Positions 1 through 8,669 of a stretch of 64,000 nucleotides of DNA are shown here, piece after piece. Source of the stretch: Streptomyces albogriseolus (lineage in GTDB: Bacteria; Actinomycetota; Actinomycetes; Streptomycetales; Streptomycetaceae); the NCBI GenBank assembly GCA_014650475.1, contig BMVA01000023.1:46079-110078 (forward strand). The letters run 5' to 3'. Each line of letters begins with the position of its first letter. Positions within the stretch are counted from its first letter, which is position 1. The position numbers and the translations under genes were made by a program. The notes under the pieces were generated by a model. The model saw nothing but the letters and a program-made list of their open reading frames with translations, was not told the origin of the DNA and did not search any database.

Positions 1-330
1 GGCGCGGGAACGGATGGCGGCCTCGTCGGTGCCGTCGGTGGCGAACAGGCCGCCGTCGAACTCGCCGTGGCCGCGCTTCTTGCCCCGGGCGCGGGTGTGG
101 TGCGTGCACTCCGGCGACCCCCAAAGGATGTCGGTGCGCGGGTATCGGGTGGGCACTACCTGCGAGATGTCCGCGCAGTCGTGGTCGGTCGTGGGGTGGT
201 TGTGCTGGTGGGTGTTGATGGCGTGCCGGGAGTGGTTGGCGGCCATCACGACGCGCACCCCGGGGATCTGGAGGGCCCCGCAGGTGGATCCGCCGGCGCC
301 GCAGAACAGATCGGTCATGGTGACGAGCAC
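1..330 (-). CDS. DNA (cytosine-5) methyltransferase, N-terminal part (runs off left edge)
   Basis: The reverse strand encodes a protein opening with MTDLFCGAGGST, the SAM-binding motif I of C5-cytosine DNA methyltransferases. About 75 residues later comes GSPECTHHTRARGKK, at the place of the catalytic motif IV (usually PCQ); the Cys is kept but its neighbours are unusual. The GTG start is chosen because AAGGAG lies 7 nt upstream; an ATG four codons later is the alternative. Only about 110 residues are present, so the target recognition domain is outside the window. No restriction enzyme is visible beside it, so an orphan methyltransferase of phage or plasmid type is likely. Confidence 0.8.
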   Translation of the reverse strand, partial: MLVTMTDLFCGAGGSTCGALQIPGVRVVMAANHSRHAINTHQHNHPTTDHDCADISQVVPTRYPRTDILWGSPECTHHTRARGKKRGHGEFDGGLFATDGTDEAAIRSRA

Positions 331-373
331 GGTGAAGCTCCTTGATCTTCAGAATAAAAGAGGCGACGAGGGT

Positions 374-775
374 TCAGGCGAGCGGGAGCTGGGCGGTGGA
401 GCCCGAGGTCAGGGCCTCCCATTCCGGCTCGAAGTTCTTGTCCTGCTTGTCGATCACGCGGGCGGGCGCGGTGGCGAACAGCTCCTCGGCCATCGGCCAC
501 GCCGTGCCGCGGGGGCGGACCCATGCCCGGGCCCGTCCGAACACCGGGTCGTGCTCGACGTCGACGCGATGCCGCTCGGATACAGAGATCAGCCGACGGG
601 CGAGCTGCTGAGGGCGGCCGATGTCGACGCGCTCGGTGGAGCGCATCACCGGACGCCGCCCGCCGTCGGCCGACACGAGGAACAGTCGGCGCAACAGGTT
701 TGTTCCCGCACAGACCGTGTCCCCCGCAGGTCGTGTCGCTTTACGAGGCGACTGGCGACGTGGTCGGTGTCGCAT
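374..775 (-). CDS. Hypothetical protein upstream of the methyltransferase
   Basis: This open frame lies just upstream of the methyltransferase on the same strand. Its C-terminal part (about the last 90 residues) reads like a soluble alpha/beta protein, for example ARAWVRPRGTAW and DKQDKNFEPEWEAL. The first 35 residues are Arg-rich and look non-coding. The real start may therefore be an internal GTG or ATG, or the gene may be truncated at its 5' end. The family is not recognised. The gap of about 40 nt to the methyltransferase is compatible with co-transcription. Confidence 0.35.
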   Translation of the reverse strand: MRHRPRRQSPRKATRPAGDTVCAGTNLLRRLFLVSADGGRRPVMRSTERVDIGRPQQLARRLISVSERHRVDVEHDPVFGRARAWVRPRGTAWPMAEELFATAPARVIDKQDKNFEPEWEALTSGSTAQLPLA

Positions 776-950
776 AGCAGCAGCGCATCGTGTCGCTATC
801 CCCGTTCGGAGCTGTGACGAAGGCCATACCCTACTTGCTCTCCTCCCGGCTGCTACAAGATCACTCGGCAGCCGAGCGGCCGCCCGCCGTCGAGCCCTTG
901 CCGCCGCCAGCCGACTACGCCTGTGCGGAACACCTGGAGGAAACCCTGCG

Positions 951-1073
951 ATGAAGAACCACGCCCCCTACTTGATCGCCACCGCGCTGCTGGGTTGGAT
1001 CGCGTACCTCGTGCTGTGGATTGCCCGCGATCCCCAGCATGGCGGCCAGCCCTTGGCGAGGGGGCCCAAGTGA
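951..1073 (+). CDS. 40-residue single-pass membrane microprotein
   Basis: The ATG is preceded by GGAGG with good spacing. The predicted peptide is short, with one hydrophobic segment (about residues 6-25, LIATALLGWIAYLVLWIA) and a short polar tail. Coding potential rests on the ribosome binding site and the membrane segment only. The function is unknown. Confidence 0.35.
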   Translation: MKNHAPYLIATALLGWIAYLVLWIARDPQHGGQPLARGPK

Positions 1074-1121
1074 GCCGAAGGACACTATGGGGTGATCTTG
1101 ATGGGGCGAGGGGCTTCCAGG

Positions 1122-1436
1122 TCAGGATGGGGAGGCTGTTTCGAGTGCCTGCAGGAGCAGGCCGGGGTCGGGGGTGCCGGCGAATCCGTGTGTAGTTCGG
1201 TACACCCGGCAGGCCAGTCCCGCGGGGCGTCCGGGCTCGGCGAACGGGTCTCGCCCGTTGAGCAGGATGGTCGGCGACCCGGTGAAGCCTGCCCGTTCGG
1301 CCTGCTGCTGGTCGGTAATGACGCGCCTGGTGACCTCGGTGTCGTGCAAGCCGAGAGTGTCGAGCGCCCGACGCACCTGCAGGACGGCGGGCTCGGCGTT
1401 CGGGCAGTCCAGCACTGCCAAGACCTCGACCTTCAT
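1122..1436 (-). CDS. Small thioredoxin-fold-like protein (alkylmercury lyase-like or DF-family annotation)
   Basis: This is a 104-residue protein with an N-terminal beta strand and CPN motif (VEVLAVLDCPNAEP) and a later GFTGSPTILLNGRDPF segment with the cis-Pro typical of thioredoxin folds. Small actinobacterial proteins of this type are often annotated as alkylmercury lyase-like or thioredoxin-family. Only one Cys sits in the CxxC position, so a redox role is uncertain; thiol or metal handling fits the surrounding island. The ATG is chosen because the upstream extension is low-complexity and Arg-rich. GGAG lies unusually close to the start. Confidence 0.55.
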   Translation of the reverse strand: MKVEVLAVLDCPNAEPAVLQVRRALDTLGLHDTEVTRRVITDQQQAERAGFTGSPTILLNGRDPFAEPGRPAGLACRVYRTTHGFAGTPDPGLLLQALETASPS

Positions 1437-1659
1437 CTCTCCAGTATCGCGCGTATCGGGTCCGTGAGGACCGCGCCTGTCGGGGCCCGCCGCGCCGGGC
1501 GTTGCCCCTTCGTACGGAGCGGGGAGGGGATCACCGCGGCTTCCTTCAGGGGTCGTTCTCTCCGTACAGCGGTTGTCGGCGAAAAGATCTTGGACAGTGC
1601 AGGACCCCGGCGGCAGTGTCCGCCGAGGTCTGCACGTTGCCTCCACTCAGTGCCCCGAG

Positions 1660-1836
1660 ATCCTCGCCCTCGCCCTCGCCCTCAGAGAATCTCGGCGCAC
1701 TGAAGGGGAACAAGGGCGACCAGAACTACGTCCTGCCCGCCGATGTCGACCCGGCCGAGTACATGAGTGTGAGCATCTGGTGCGACCGTTTCGACGTCTC
1801 GTTCGGCGCGGCGGAACTGGCTCTGCCTGACGGATT
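1660..1836 (+). pseudogene. DM13-domain remnant
   Basis: A frame in this stretch encodes LGALKGNKGDQNYVLP, then YMSVSIWCDRF and DVSFGAAEL. This matches the closing part of the DM13 domain (a predicted redox, cytochrome-like domain with a conserved Cys). No signal peptide, start codon or first half of the domain can be found upstream, and downstream the frame loses similarity. It is the 3' piece of a lost gene. Confidence 0.6.
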
Positions 1837-2006
1837 TTCAACCCAGGGCGTCGGGGACGTGAGCCCCCATCCGCACCGGGATATCGGGTGCCGGAATTCT
1901 GAGTCCTGCGGCACCTGGCATCGACGTCGCGGACGAATCCCTACGGCCTCGGTCGTGAGATGACGACGCAGAGCGCGGGAACCGGCAGGAGTACGGGTGT
2001 TGGTGT

Positions 2007-3032
2007 TCAGGGCCTGCTGGCGGCGAAGAAGGGCATGCTGTCGAGGGGGACGATCTCGATGTTCTTGCCGGTGCGCGGTGCGTGGATGGCCTTGCCGTTG
2101 CCGACGTACATGCCGTTGTGCTGGTTGTCGTTGTACCAGTAGATGATGTCGCCGGGCTGCAGGTCGGAGCGGGCGACCTTGCGGCCGGCGTCGTACATCT
2201 CCTTGACCGTGCGCGGCAGCGAGACCCCCGCCGTGCGCCAGGAGGCGCCCACCAGCCCCGAGCAGTCGAAGGAGTTGGGGCCCGTCGAGCCCCACTCGTA
2301 GGGCTTGCCGAGCTGCGCGTACGCGAAGTCGAGCGCGGCCTTGGCGCGGCCGCTCGCCGGGCCGTTGTAGGTGGCGGCGGAGTCGCTGACGCCCGCGGCG
2401 GCGTCGTCCCGCTCCTGGTCGGCTTCCATTCTGGCGCGCTGTGCGGCCGTCAGGCTGTTCAGGAGCTTGCGCGCCTTGGTGAGCTTGGCCTGGACCTCGT
2501 CCTTTTTCTTGGCGGCCTTGGTACGCGTCTCCTCCAGGTCCTTCAGGCGTTCCTGGGCGGTCTGGCGCTCCTGGGTGAGTTCGCGCTGCTTGGCCTGCAT
2601 CGCCCCGAGGGCGTCGGCCTGTCGGTTGCTCGTACGGTCGAGCATCTCGGCCTGTTCGAGATAGTCGTCCGGGTCACCGGACAGGAAGAGCTGCACGCTC
2701 GGGTCGATGCCGCCGCTGCGGTACTGCGCGGCCGCCAACGGGCCTATCTTCTCCCGCAGTTCGTTGACCTCCTGCTGCTTGCGGGCCAGCCGGTCCCGCG
2801 CGCGGTCGGCCTCTCGCTGGAGTTTCTTCTGCTCCGCGCTGATGCGGTTGTACTCCTCTGTGGGAGCCGTGGCCTCCTCGTAGAGCTTCTCCACCTGCTG
2901 GCGCACCTCGTCCACCGTGGGCTTGGGGGCCGCCTGGGCCTGCGTCGGCAGGAGGCTGACGGCGCCGGCGGCCATGCCGAGCGTGGCGATCCGGGCGCGG
3001 CTGGGCGGCTTCGGCCGACGGTGCGTTCCCAT
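2007..3032 (-). CDS. Secreted NlpC/P60 peptidoglycan endopeptidase
   Basis: The 341-residue protein has an N-terminal export signal (cleavage likely after TQAQA), a long coiled coil over about residues 40-190 rich in Glu/Lys/Arg, and a C-terminal NlpC/P60 domain. The catalytic Cys is in FDCSG (about residue 256) and the His is in QHNGMYVGNG (about residue 305). These enzymes cleave stem peptides of peptidoglycan, as in RipA-like actinobacterial hydrolases. The ATG is chosen for its GAGGAG site and because the frame upstream lacks signal-peptide features. A direct repeat about 95 nt upstream resembles a BlaI site, and blaI is the nearby regulator. Confidence 0.9.
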   Translation of the reverse strand: MGTHRRPKPPSRARIATLGMAAGAVSLLPTQAQAAPKPTVDEVRQQVEKLYEEATAPTEEYNRISAEQKKLQREADRARDRLARKQQEVNELREKIGPLAAAQYRSGGIDPSVQLFLSGDPDDYLEQAEMLDRTSNRQADALGAMQAKQRELTQERQTAQERLKDLEETRTKAAKKKDEVQAKLTKARKLLNSLTAAQRARMEADQERDDAAAGVSDSAATYNGPASGRAKAALDFAYAQLGKPYEWGSTGPNSFDCSGLVGASWRTAGVSLPRTVKEMYDAGRKVARSDLQPGDIIYWYNDNQHNGMYVGNGKAIHAPRTGKNIEIVPLDSMPFFAASRP

Positions 3033-3125
3033 GCTGGGGTGGCTCCTCTGCGCGTCTTTGGACCAAGCAACTGAGCGTGCCCGTCGGATCGGTGCACGGC
3101 TGCCAGTGAGCAAGCGCGTTAGAAC

Positions 3126-3140
3126 TTAGTAGTTTAGTAG
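3126..3140. promoter_or_regulatory. Direct repeat TTAGTAG x2, candidate BlaI operator
   Basis: Two copies of TTAGTAG are spaced 8 bp apart upstream of the NlpC/P60 gene. They are A/T-rich islands in a GC-rich background. A related TAGTAG at 4516-4521 lies 50 bp upstream of the blaI-type gene. BlaI/MecI proteins bind TAC/GTA-rich dyads, so a shared operator is plausible. This is inference from motif and position. Confidence 0.35.
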
Positions 3141-3188
3141 TTCGTCCCGCAAGTGAGTCCGAATCACACCAGTCTCAGGTGCCGCCGG

Positions 3189-4100
3189 TCAGCCGAGACC
3201 GGGCGGGCACGCGATGACCAGAGGCAGCAGCGGAGTGGTCACGGCCGCGGCGGCCATCGAACCCCGCAGGACGGGGTGCGGGGTCCTGCGCGGCCCCAGG
3301 ACTCGCTGCAGGCGGATCAGGACGGTCTGACCTCCTGCCGCGAATGCCCCCGCCGGGGCACGGGCCTCCGCCATCTCGTACATGACAGTGGCGAGCGTGT
3401 CTTGGGAGTGGCTGCGCAGGGCGCGATCGTCCGCGACCATCTCCAGCAGGAGGGCCGTCTGCTCCCGGGCGTGGCGGGCCAGCGGCAGTCGGCGGAACAC
3501 GGAGTCGAACGCCTCCACGGCGATCAGTGCCAGGTGATGCCGGCCCGCGACATGGCTTTGCTCGTGTGCCAGCACCGCGTCGAGCTGCTCCGGCGTCAGC
3601 CGGCGCACCGCCGCGTCGCTGATCACGATCCGGGGGCGCAGTCCGGGCAGGCAGTAGGCGGCGGGGACGTCGTAGGGCAGGACGGTGGCGTTCAGGTGGG
3701 GCGAGTGGCGGCCCACCAGGTCCACGGCTTTGCGGTGTCGTGTGCGTGCCCGGCGGGCTCGTACGAGGTGGAAGGCGAAGCTCGCGGCCAGGGCCACCAC
3801 GATGGTGGCGGGCAGGGCGACGGCGAGCCGGTCCGCGGTGTCGGGGTCCGGGTGGGCTGATCCCACGTCAAGTCCGCAGGAGTGCAGCAGGCCCACCAGT
3901 CCCGCGTGCAGGTGCTCGGTCGGTACGGCCAGGTTGTACGCGGCGAGCGTGGCCGCGATCGAGAACGCGACCGTCAGGGCGTGCCACACCGCCGCCGCCA
4001 GGGCGGGCGCGCGGTGCGGCCAGCTGCTGCGCAGCATGAGGTGCGGGGCGACGAAGCCGATGGCTGCGGTGTAGGCGATCAGAACGGGGGCCGCGTTCAC
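3189..4100 (-). CDS. M56-family membrane metallopeptidase
   Basis: The 303-residue protein has hydrophobic segments at the N-terminus and around residues 80-110, then a zinc-protease motif HEQSH (about residues 180-184) in LDAVLAHEQSHVAGRHH, and a C-terminal hydrophobic stretch. This is the M56 (BlaR1-like) peptidase without an extracellular penicillin-binding sensor domain. Its GTG start overlaps the stop of the preceding blaI-type gene (GTGA), so the two are translationally coupled. In such pairs the peptidase inactivates the repressor, though the signal here is unknown. Confidence 0.88.
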   Translation of the reverse strand: MNAAPVLIAYTAAIGFVAPHLMLRSSWPHRAPALAAAVWHALTVAFSIAATLAAYNLAVPTEHLHAGLVGLLHSCGLDVGSAHPDPDTADRLAVALPATIVVALAASFAFHLVRARRARTRHRKAVDLVGRHSPHLNATVLPYDVPAAYCLPGLRPRIVISDAAVRRLTPEQLDAVLAHEQSHVAGRHHLALIAVEAFDSVFRRLPLARHAREQTALLLEMVADDRALRSHSQDTLATVMYEMAEARAPAGAFAAGGQTVLIRLQRVLGPRRTPHPVLRGSMAAAAVTTPLLPLVIACPPGLG

Positions 4101-4465
4101 GGCTTGTCCTGTCGTCCCACGTTCCGCAGGGCCTTGCGCAGGGCGGCCACTTCCTCCTCGGACATGTTCTCGACGAAGTGGACCAGCGCGGCCGGGCGGT
4201 CCTTGCTGGCTCCCAGACCGTCCTCCATGAGCGCGGCGGCGTACGCCTCGCGGCTGCGGACCGGGGTGTACAGCCAGGCGCGGCCCTGCTTGCCGCGCAG
4301 CAGCCAGCCTTTGGAGTACAGGATGTTGGTGACGGTCATCACCGTGGTGTACGCGACGGGACGGGTCTTGTTGATGTCGTCGACGACTTCGCGCACCGTC
4401 GCCGGACGGTTCCACGTCCAGAGGCGATCCATGATCTCCGCCTCGAGATCCCCCAGCCGCCGCAT
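4097..4465 (-). CDS. BlaI/MecI/CopY-family transcriptional repressor
   Basis: This is a 122-residue winged-helix repressor of family-typical length. It has MRRLGDLEAEIMDRLW at the start, the TTVMTVTNILYSKGWL recognition region, and a C-terminal dimerisation helix ending EEEVAALRKALRN. It is the first gene of a bicistron with the M56 peptidase. TAGTAG at 4516-4521 upstream may be part of an autoregulatory site. Likely targets are its own operon and possibly the NlpC/P60 gene. Confidence 0.92.
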   Translation of the reverse strand: MRRLGDLEAEIMDRLWTWNRPATVREVVDDINKTRPVAYTTVMTVTNILYSKGWLLRGKQGRAWLYTPVRSREAYAAALMEDGLGASKDRPAALVHFVENMSEEEVAALRKALRNVGRQDKP

Positions 4466-4693
4466 GGCCCCGACTCCCTTTCACCACCGAATGCGCAAGC
4501 GAATACGCAGCGCCATAGTAGACGGGCTCCCTTACAGCTTCCCTCGCGGAGGCGTCCGACGAAGAAGCTCGCCAAACGTCCAGACATCACGCGCTTGCCC
4601 TCGGCGCTCCCGACCCTTGTTCATGCTGCGTTCAGTGTGCGCTTCGAGACTTGCCGGTCAGCATGCTCGCAGCATTCGATCGAAGGGCTTTCA

Positions 4694-6190
4694 GTGAAGG
4701 ACAAGAACGCCAAGGATCCCGCGCCTTCTGCAGTCTCCAGGCGCCAGTTGGTCAAGTACGCCGGCGTCGGGGCAACCCTGGTCGCGGCAAGCCCGCTGGC
4801 GGGGGCCACTCCCGCCGCGGCGGATGACGGTGACACCCACACGCCGGGCGGCGGCTCCCGAAGAAGAGTGTGGCGTGCCGGCGATCACCACGTGCACTCG
4901 GAGTACAGCGGCTCGTTCGACACGTCGGCGAACCCGCCGAAGTTCCAGAAGGGCGGCGACGCCGTCTACCCGATCGTCACCAACGCGATCATGGCGAAGC
5001 ACTTCGGCCTCACCTGGGCGATGTGTACCGACCACGGTGGGCCGACGCACTCGAAGGTGAACCTTGAGCAGGCGTATCCGGACCTGCTGCGCTCACGCGT
5101 GCTCGTGCCCGAAATTCTCCAGTTCTGGGGGATGGAGTTCGACGCCCCGGCGCTGGACCACCACACGCTGATGATCCCTCACCACGCGGACGAGGCCCAG
5201 CAGTTGTTCGAGCTGGAGAGCCGCTTCGCCGCACGCGACGCCTTCCCCTCCGATCCCGGCCGCAACACCGAGGCCAAGATGATCGAGTTCCTGAAGGCCG
5301 CGAAGGACATGCGGCAGAAGCCGCTGGTCATCGCCCATCACGCGGCACGCTCGGCGACCGGCCTCGGCGTCTACGGGCAGGACACGCCGCGCGAGTTCCG
5401 CAACGGCAACAACGCCGCACCGGAGATATACGTCGGTTTCGAGGGGGCTCCCGGCCACCAGGCCGGCCCGCTCAACGGCGGCGCGCGCGGCGGCTACGGC
5501 AGCTACCCGACCCACGGTGGCTTCGACCAGATGACGGCTCGTGTCGGCGGGCTGTGGGATTCGCTGCTGGGCGAGGGCCGGCGCTGGTGGATCACCGCGA
5601 CCTCGGACTCGCACGTGCACTGGACGCGCGGCGGCTCCGACTTCTGGCCCGGCGAGTACAGCAAGACCTACGTGCTGGCCAGGCAGGACTACGCCGACAT
5701 CATGGACGGGCTCCGCAACGGCCGGATCTGGGTCGGCACGGGCGACCTGATCACCAGCCTCGATCTCACGGCCGGCAGCCAGGGCCGGAGTGCGGCCATG
5801 GGCGAGACCCTCTCCGTGAGCCGCCGCAAGCGCAGCGACGTCGACATCGAGATCCGGTTCCGGCCGCTTGCCGGCAAGAACGCGAACGGCGACCACCCGG
5901 AGGTCCAGCGCGTCGACCTGATCGTCGGTCAGGTCACCGGCCCGACCGCCAACCCCGACTCCGACACCAACCCCACCACGAAGGTCGTGGCGCGGTTCGG
6001 CCCCCGCGACTGGCGCAAGCACGGCAACGAGTACGTCATCAAGTACACCCTGCGCAACGTCGAGACCGACCTCTACGCCCGCGTGCGCGGCACGAGCACC
6101 GACGAGGCGGAGCCGCTCGCCGACGGACTGGAGAGCCCCTGGGACGATCTGTGGTTCTACTCGAACCCGGTGTTCGTCCAGGTCCGCTAA
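4694..6190 (+). CDS. Exported CehA/McbA-like PHP-domain metallohydrolase
   Basis: The 498-residue protein has a Tat-like signal (SRRQLVKYAG then a hydrophobic run and Ala-rich cleavage region). A PHP-type metal site follows: DHHVHSEYSG (about residue 65), TDHGG (about 112), IAHHAAR and TSDSHVH (about 305). It belongs to the CehA/McbA group, whose characterised members hydrolyse esters such as carbaryl, but the substrate here is unknown. The GTG start has AAGGG upstream and precedes the Tat motif by about 14 codons. It is transcribed alone, divergent from blaI, with a strong hairpin after it. Confidence 0.88.
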   Translation: MKDKNAKDPAPSAVSRRQLVKYAGVGATLVAASPLAGATPAAADDGDTHTPGGGSRRRVWRAGDHHVHSEYSGSFDTSANPPKFQKGGDAVYPIVTNAIMAKHFGLTWAMCTDHGGPTHSKVNLEQAYPDLLRSRVLVPEILQFWGMEFDAPALDHHTLMIPHHADEAQQLFELESRFAARDAFPSDPGRNTEAKMIEFLKAAKDMRQKPLVIAHHAARSATGLGVYGQDTPREFRNGNNAAPEIYVGFEGAPGHQAGPLNGGARGGYGSYPTHGGFDQMTARVGGLWDSLLGEGRRWWITATSDSHVHWTRGGSDFWPGEYSKTYVLARQDYADIMDGLRNGRIWVGTGDLITSLDLTAGSQGRSAAMGETLSVSRRKRSDVDIEIRFRPLAGKNANGDHPEVQRVDLIVGQVTGPTANPDSDTNPTTKVVARFGPRDWRKHGNEYVIKYTLRNVETDLYARVRGTSTDEAEPLADGLESPWDDLWFYSNPVFVQVR

Positions 6191-6260
6191 CCCTGTCCCC
6201 GCAAGGTGTTTTCGCCCGGCGGCAGTTGACCGCTGTCAGCCGTTCCCTGCGCAATAGCAA

Positions 6261-6294
6261 CCCGCCGGACGCTGCCCGGGCAACGTCCGGCGGG
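6261..6294. terminator. Hairpin terminator after the PHP-domain gene
   Basis: A perfect 11-bp GC-rich stem (CCCGCCGGACG with its complement) closes a 12-nt loop. It lies 70 bp after the stop codon and before the next start on the same strand. Confidence 0.7.
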
Positions 6295-6339
6295 TGGTCC
6301 GCGTCCTACAGCAAGTAAGCGTGGGGGAGGGAGAAGGCG

Positions 6340-7146
6340 ATGGATTCAGTCGCCGTGAACGGGGTGCGGCTCGCGTACGAGAGAGTCGGCACCGGGCGGC
6401 CCGTGGTCCTGGCGGGCGGGACCGGAATGCCACCCGTCGCCTGGGAGTTCAGTGGCCTGCGCGATGCGCTGGTGGAAGCCGGGCACGAGGTGGTCACCTA
6501 TGCGGCACGCGGCGTGGCCCCGTCCGACGCGCCCCCCGCCCCCTACACGATGGCGCAGCTGGCAGCGGATCTGGAAGGACTCCTGACAGCCCTGGACATC
6601 GGCGAAACCGCGGTCGTCGGCTACTCCCTGGGGGGCTTCACTGCCGAGTTGCTGGCCCGCTCCCGCCCCGACCTGGTGCGCTCGCTCGTACTCATGGCCG
6701 GTGCCGGGCCGCTCACCGCCGTGCTGGACGCGGTCCTGCGGGCTGAGGCCGAACTCATCGAGGCCACCGGGACACTGCCGCCCGCCTTCGTCCGGCTCCA
6801 GACGCTGCTTTCCACACTGGCACCGTCGGTGCTGTGTGAGGACGAGGAGCAGGTCCGCGGCTGGCTGGACCTGCTCAGCTCACAGGAGCAGGCGTGGACG
6901 TCAGCCGAGGGCGAGCGAGGCCAGTCGGCGGCAGCCGCCGACTGGCTGCGTGACGGGACCCGTATGGGCAGGCTCCGTGACATCACGGCACCCGCTCTGG
7001 TCGTCTGCTTCGAGCACGACACGTACTTCCCGCCGCGCAGCGGCCAGGTTGCCGCAGACTCGCTGCCGAACTCCCGGTTCGTACACGTCCCGGGTGCGGC
7101 CCATGGCGGGCTGCTGACCCATCCGCAGCCCGTCAAGGACCACTGA
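6340..7146 (+). CDS. Alpha/beta-fold hydrolase
   Basis: The 268-residue cytosolic protein has the nucleophile elbow VVGYSLGG (Ser about 95), a likely acid in FEHDTYFPP (Asp about 227) and the catalytic His in GAAHGG (about 254). The oxyanion region is GGTGMPP. Length and layout are standard for the family. The substrate is unknown. A GGAGG site precedes the ATG. It stands alone between two hairpins, with a convergent neighbour downstream. Confidence 0.9.
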   Translation: MDSVAVNGVRLAYERVGTGRPVVLAGGTGMPPVAWEFSGLRDALVEAGHEVVTYAARGVAPSDAPPAPYTMAQLAADLEGLLTALDIGETAVVGYSLGGFTAELLARSRPDLVRSLVLMAGAGPLTAVLDAVLRAEAELIEATGTLPPAFVRLQTLLSTLAPSVLCEDEEQVRGWLDLLSSQEQAWTSAEGERGQSAAAADWLRDGTRMGRLRDITAPALVVCFEHDTYFPPRSGQVAADSLPNSRFVHVPGAAHGGLLTHPQPVKDH

Positions 7147-7157
7147 AGACGCGATGA

Positions 7158-7207
7158 TGTGGCGGTCCGCAGCCTTGGATTGCCGTAGACCGCCACAGGC
7201 CACCCCG
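7158..7207. terminator. Inverted repeat between convergent genes
   Basis: Ten-bp perfect arms (TGTGGCGGTC and its complement) flank a 30-nt loop, placed exactly between the stops of two convergent genes. The long loop makes it weaker than a classic terminator. Confidence 0.45.
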
Positions 7208-7909
7208 CTACCGCGCTGCGGAACCACGCTCCTTGAGCATGTCGGCCATCAACTCCATCTCCGACTGCTGGGCGTCGACCATGCCCTGGGCGAGCTTCTT
7301 CTCCACCTGGACCTCGCACCGCTGAGCGCAGGCACGTGCCATGGTCACGCCGCCCATGTGGTGGTCGGTCATCAGCTGCAGGTAGAGGACCTCGGCCTGC
7401 CGCCCCTTGAGCTTGCCCAGCTGCTCCAACTCACCGTCGGTCGCCATCCCGGGCATCAGAGCCCCGCCCTTGGCCTGGTGCTCACCATGCCCCTGGTCTT
7501 TCATCCAGGTCATGTAGCCGTCGACGGAGATCTTCGGCAGCTCCCACAGATCAAGCCAACCGAACAGCATGCCGCGCTGGTTGGCCTGGGTCTGGGCGAT
7601 GTCGTACGCCAGGCGCCGGACGTCCTCATCGTCCGTCCGGTCGCGGACGGTGTAGGACATCTCCACGGCCTGCTGGTGGTGAACGGCCATGTCCCGGGCG
7701 AAGCCCGCGTCGGCGGAGTCGACGGCCGGCACCGGGCTGGTGGCAGTGTCGTCGGAGAGAGAGGTGGTCAGCGCCCAGGCGGCCAGCGCCAGCACCACGA
7801 CGACCGCCGTGGCGATGAGGAACGGTCGCGACGTGGGCCGTGTCGGCATGGAGCCCGCGTCCGCCGTGTCGGTGTCCGTGTCTTCGGTCAGTGTTTCGGT
7901 GTCGCTCAT
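7208..7909 (-). CDS. DUF305 membrane-anchored protein
   Basis: The 233-residue protein has an acidic N-terminus, one transmembrane helix (about residues 30-52) and an extracellular DUF305 domain with the two His-rich signatures ARDMAVHHQQAVEM and LMTDHHMGGVTMA. DUF305 is a ferritin-like helical domain common near copper genes. It probably binds metal at the outer membrane face. Its ATG overlaps the stop of the DUF3105 gene (ATGA), so the pair is coupled. A 3' remnant of a second copy lies at 10511-10625. Confidence 0.9.
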   Translation of the reverse strand: MSDTETLTEDTDTDTADAGSMPTRPTSRPFLIATAVVVVLALAAWALTTSLSDDTATSPVPAVDSADAGFARDMAVHHQQAVEMSYTVRDRTDDEDVRRLAYDIAQTQANQRGMLFGWLDLWELPKISVDGYMTWMKDQGHGEHQAKGGALMPGMATDGELEQLGKLKGRQAEVLYLQLMTDHHMGGVTMARACAQRCEVQVEKKLAQGMVDAQQSEMELMADMLKERGSAAR

Positions 7910-8571
7910 GCCGCGCTCAGTCCGTTCGTGCACGCGGCGCCCGGCTCGGGGGTCTGTGCGCCCTGGACGTACTTGGTGAGGAACTTCTCGACCCGGGGAT
8001 CCGAAGCCTTGTCGACGCTGAGCTGTGTCCCCCATGCGGAGAGCATGATGGTGCCGGCCTGTTCCTTGACCGGGCTCATCAGGGTGTACGGGGTCTTGGC
8101 GACCTGCTTGGCCAGTTGCTCCGTGTCGGCGCTGGACGCCTTGTCGTTGTACGTGATCCAGACCGCGCCGTGCTCCAGGGAATGGACCGCGTTTCCGGCG
8201 GCGACGGGCTTCTCGTAGACGTCGCCCTGGCAGTTCATCCAGGCGTTCTTGTGGTCACCGCCGACCGCGGGGGTCATCGGGTAGTCGACGTCCTGTTCGA
8301 CGTGGTTGCGGCCGAGTTTCTTCGCGTCCCAGCTCTTCGTGCCCTGCACGGGCTTCTTGGCCTCGGCGGTTTTCTGCTCTTCCTTTTCATTGGCGCTGTT
8401 GAGGGCGTACGCGCCCCAGCCGGCCAGCGACACGACGACGAGCGTGCTGGTCGTGATGGCGAGGATGCGGTTGCGGCGCTCGCGGGCCTTCTCGGCACGG
8501 CGCATTGCCTGCACATGAGCCTTGCGTTCAGCGGAGCTGCGGGCGGACTTGCCTGTCTTGGGGGCACCCAT
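7906..8571 (-). CDS. DUF3105 membrane-anchored protein
   Basis: The 221-residue protein has a basic cytosolic N-terminus (about 35 residues), one transmembrane helix (about 37-58) and an external DUF3105 domain with the signature VHSLEHGAVWITY and conserved Cys residues (NCQGDVY and AACTNG). DUF3105 and DUF305 genes often pair in actinobacteria, as here. A thiol or metal role is inferred; no enzymatic activity is known to me. Confidence 0.9.
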   Translation of the reverse strand: MGAPKTGKSARSSAERKAHVQAMRRAEKARERRNRILAITTSTLVVVSLAGWGAYALNSANEKEEQKTAEAKKPVQGTKSWDAKKLGRNHVEQDVDYPMTPAVGGDHKNAWMNCQGDVYEKPVAAGNAVHSLEHGAVWITYNDKASSADTEQLAKQVAKTPYTLMSPVKEQAGTIMLSAWGTQLSVDKASDPRVEKFLTKYVQGAQTPEPGAACTNGLSAA

Positions 8572-8669
8572 GGGTGTTCCTTGTCCCCGCCGCGCGAAGG
8601 CACGGCGGTGCTACGAAGGGGGATGTCGGATGGAGGGAGAGCGGCACGGGGAGCCGCCCGGACATCCCG

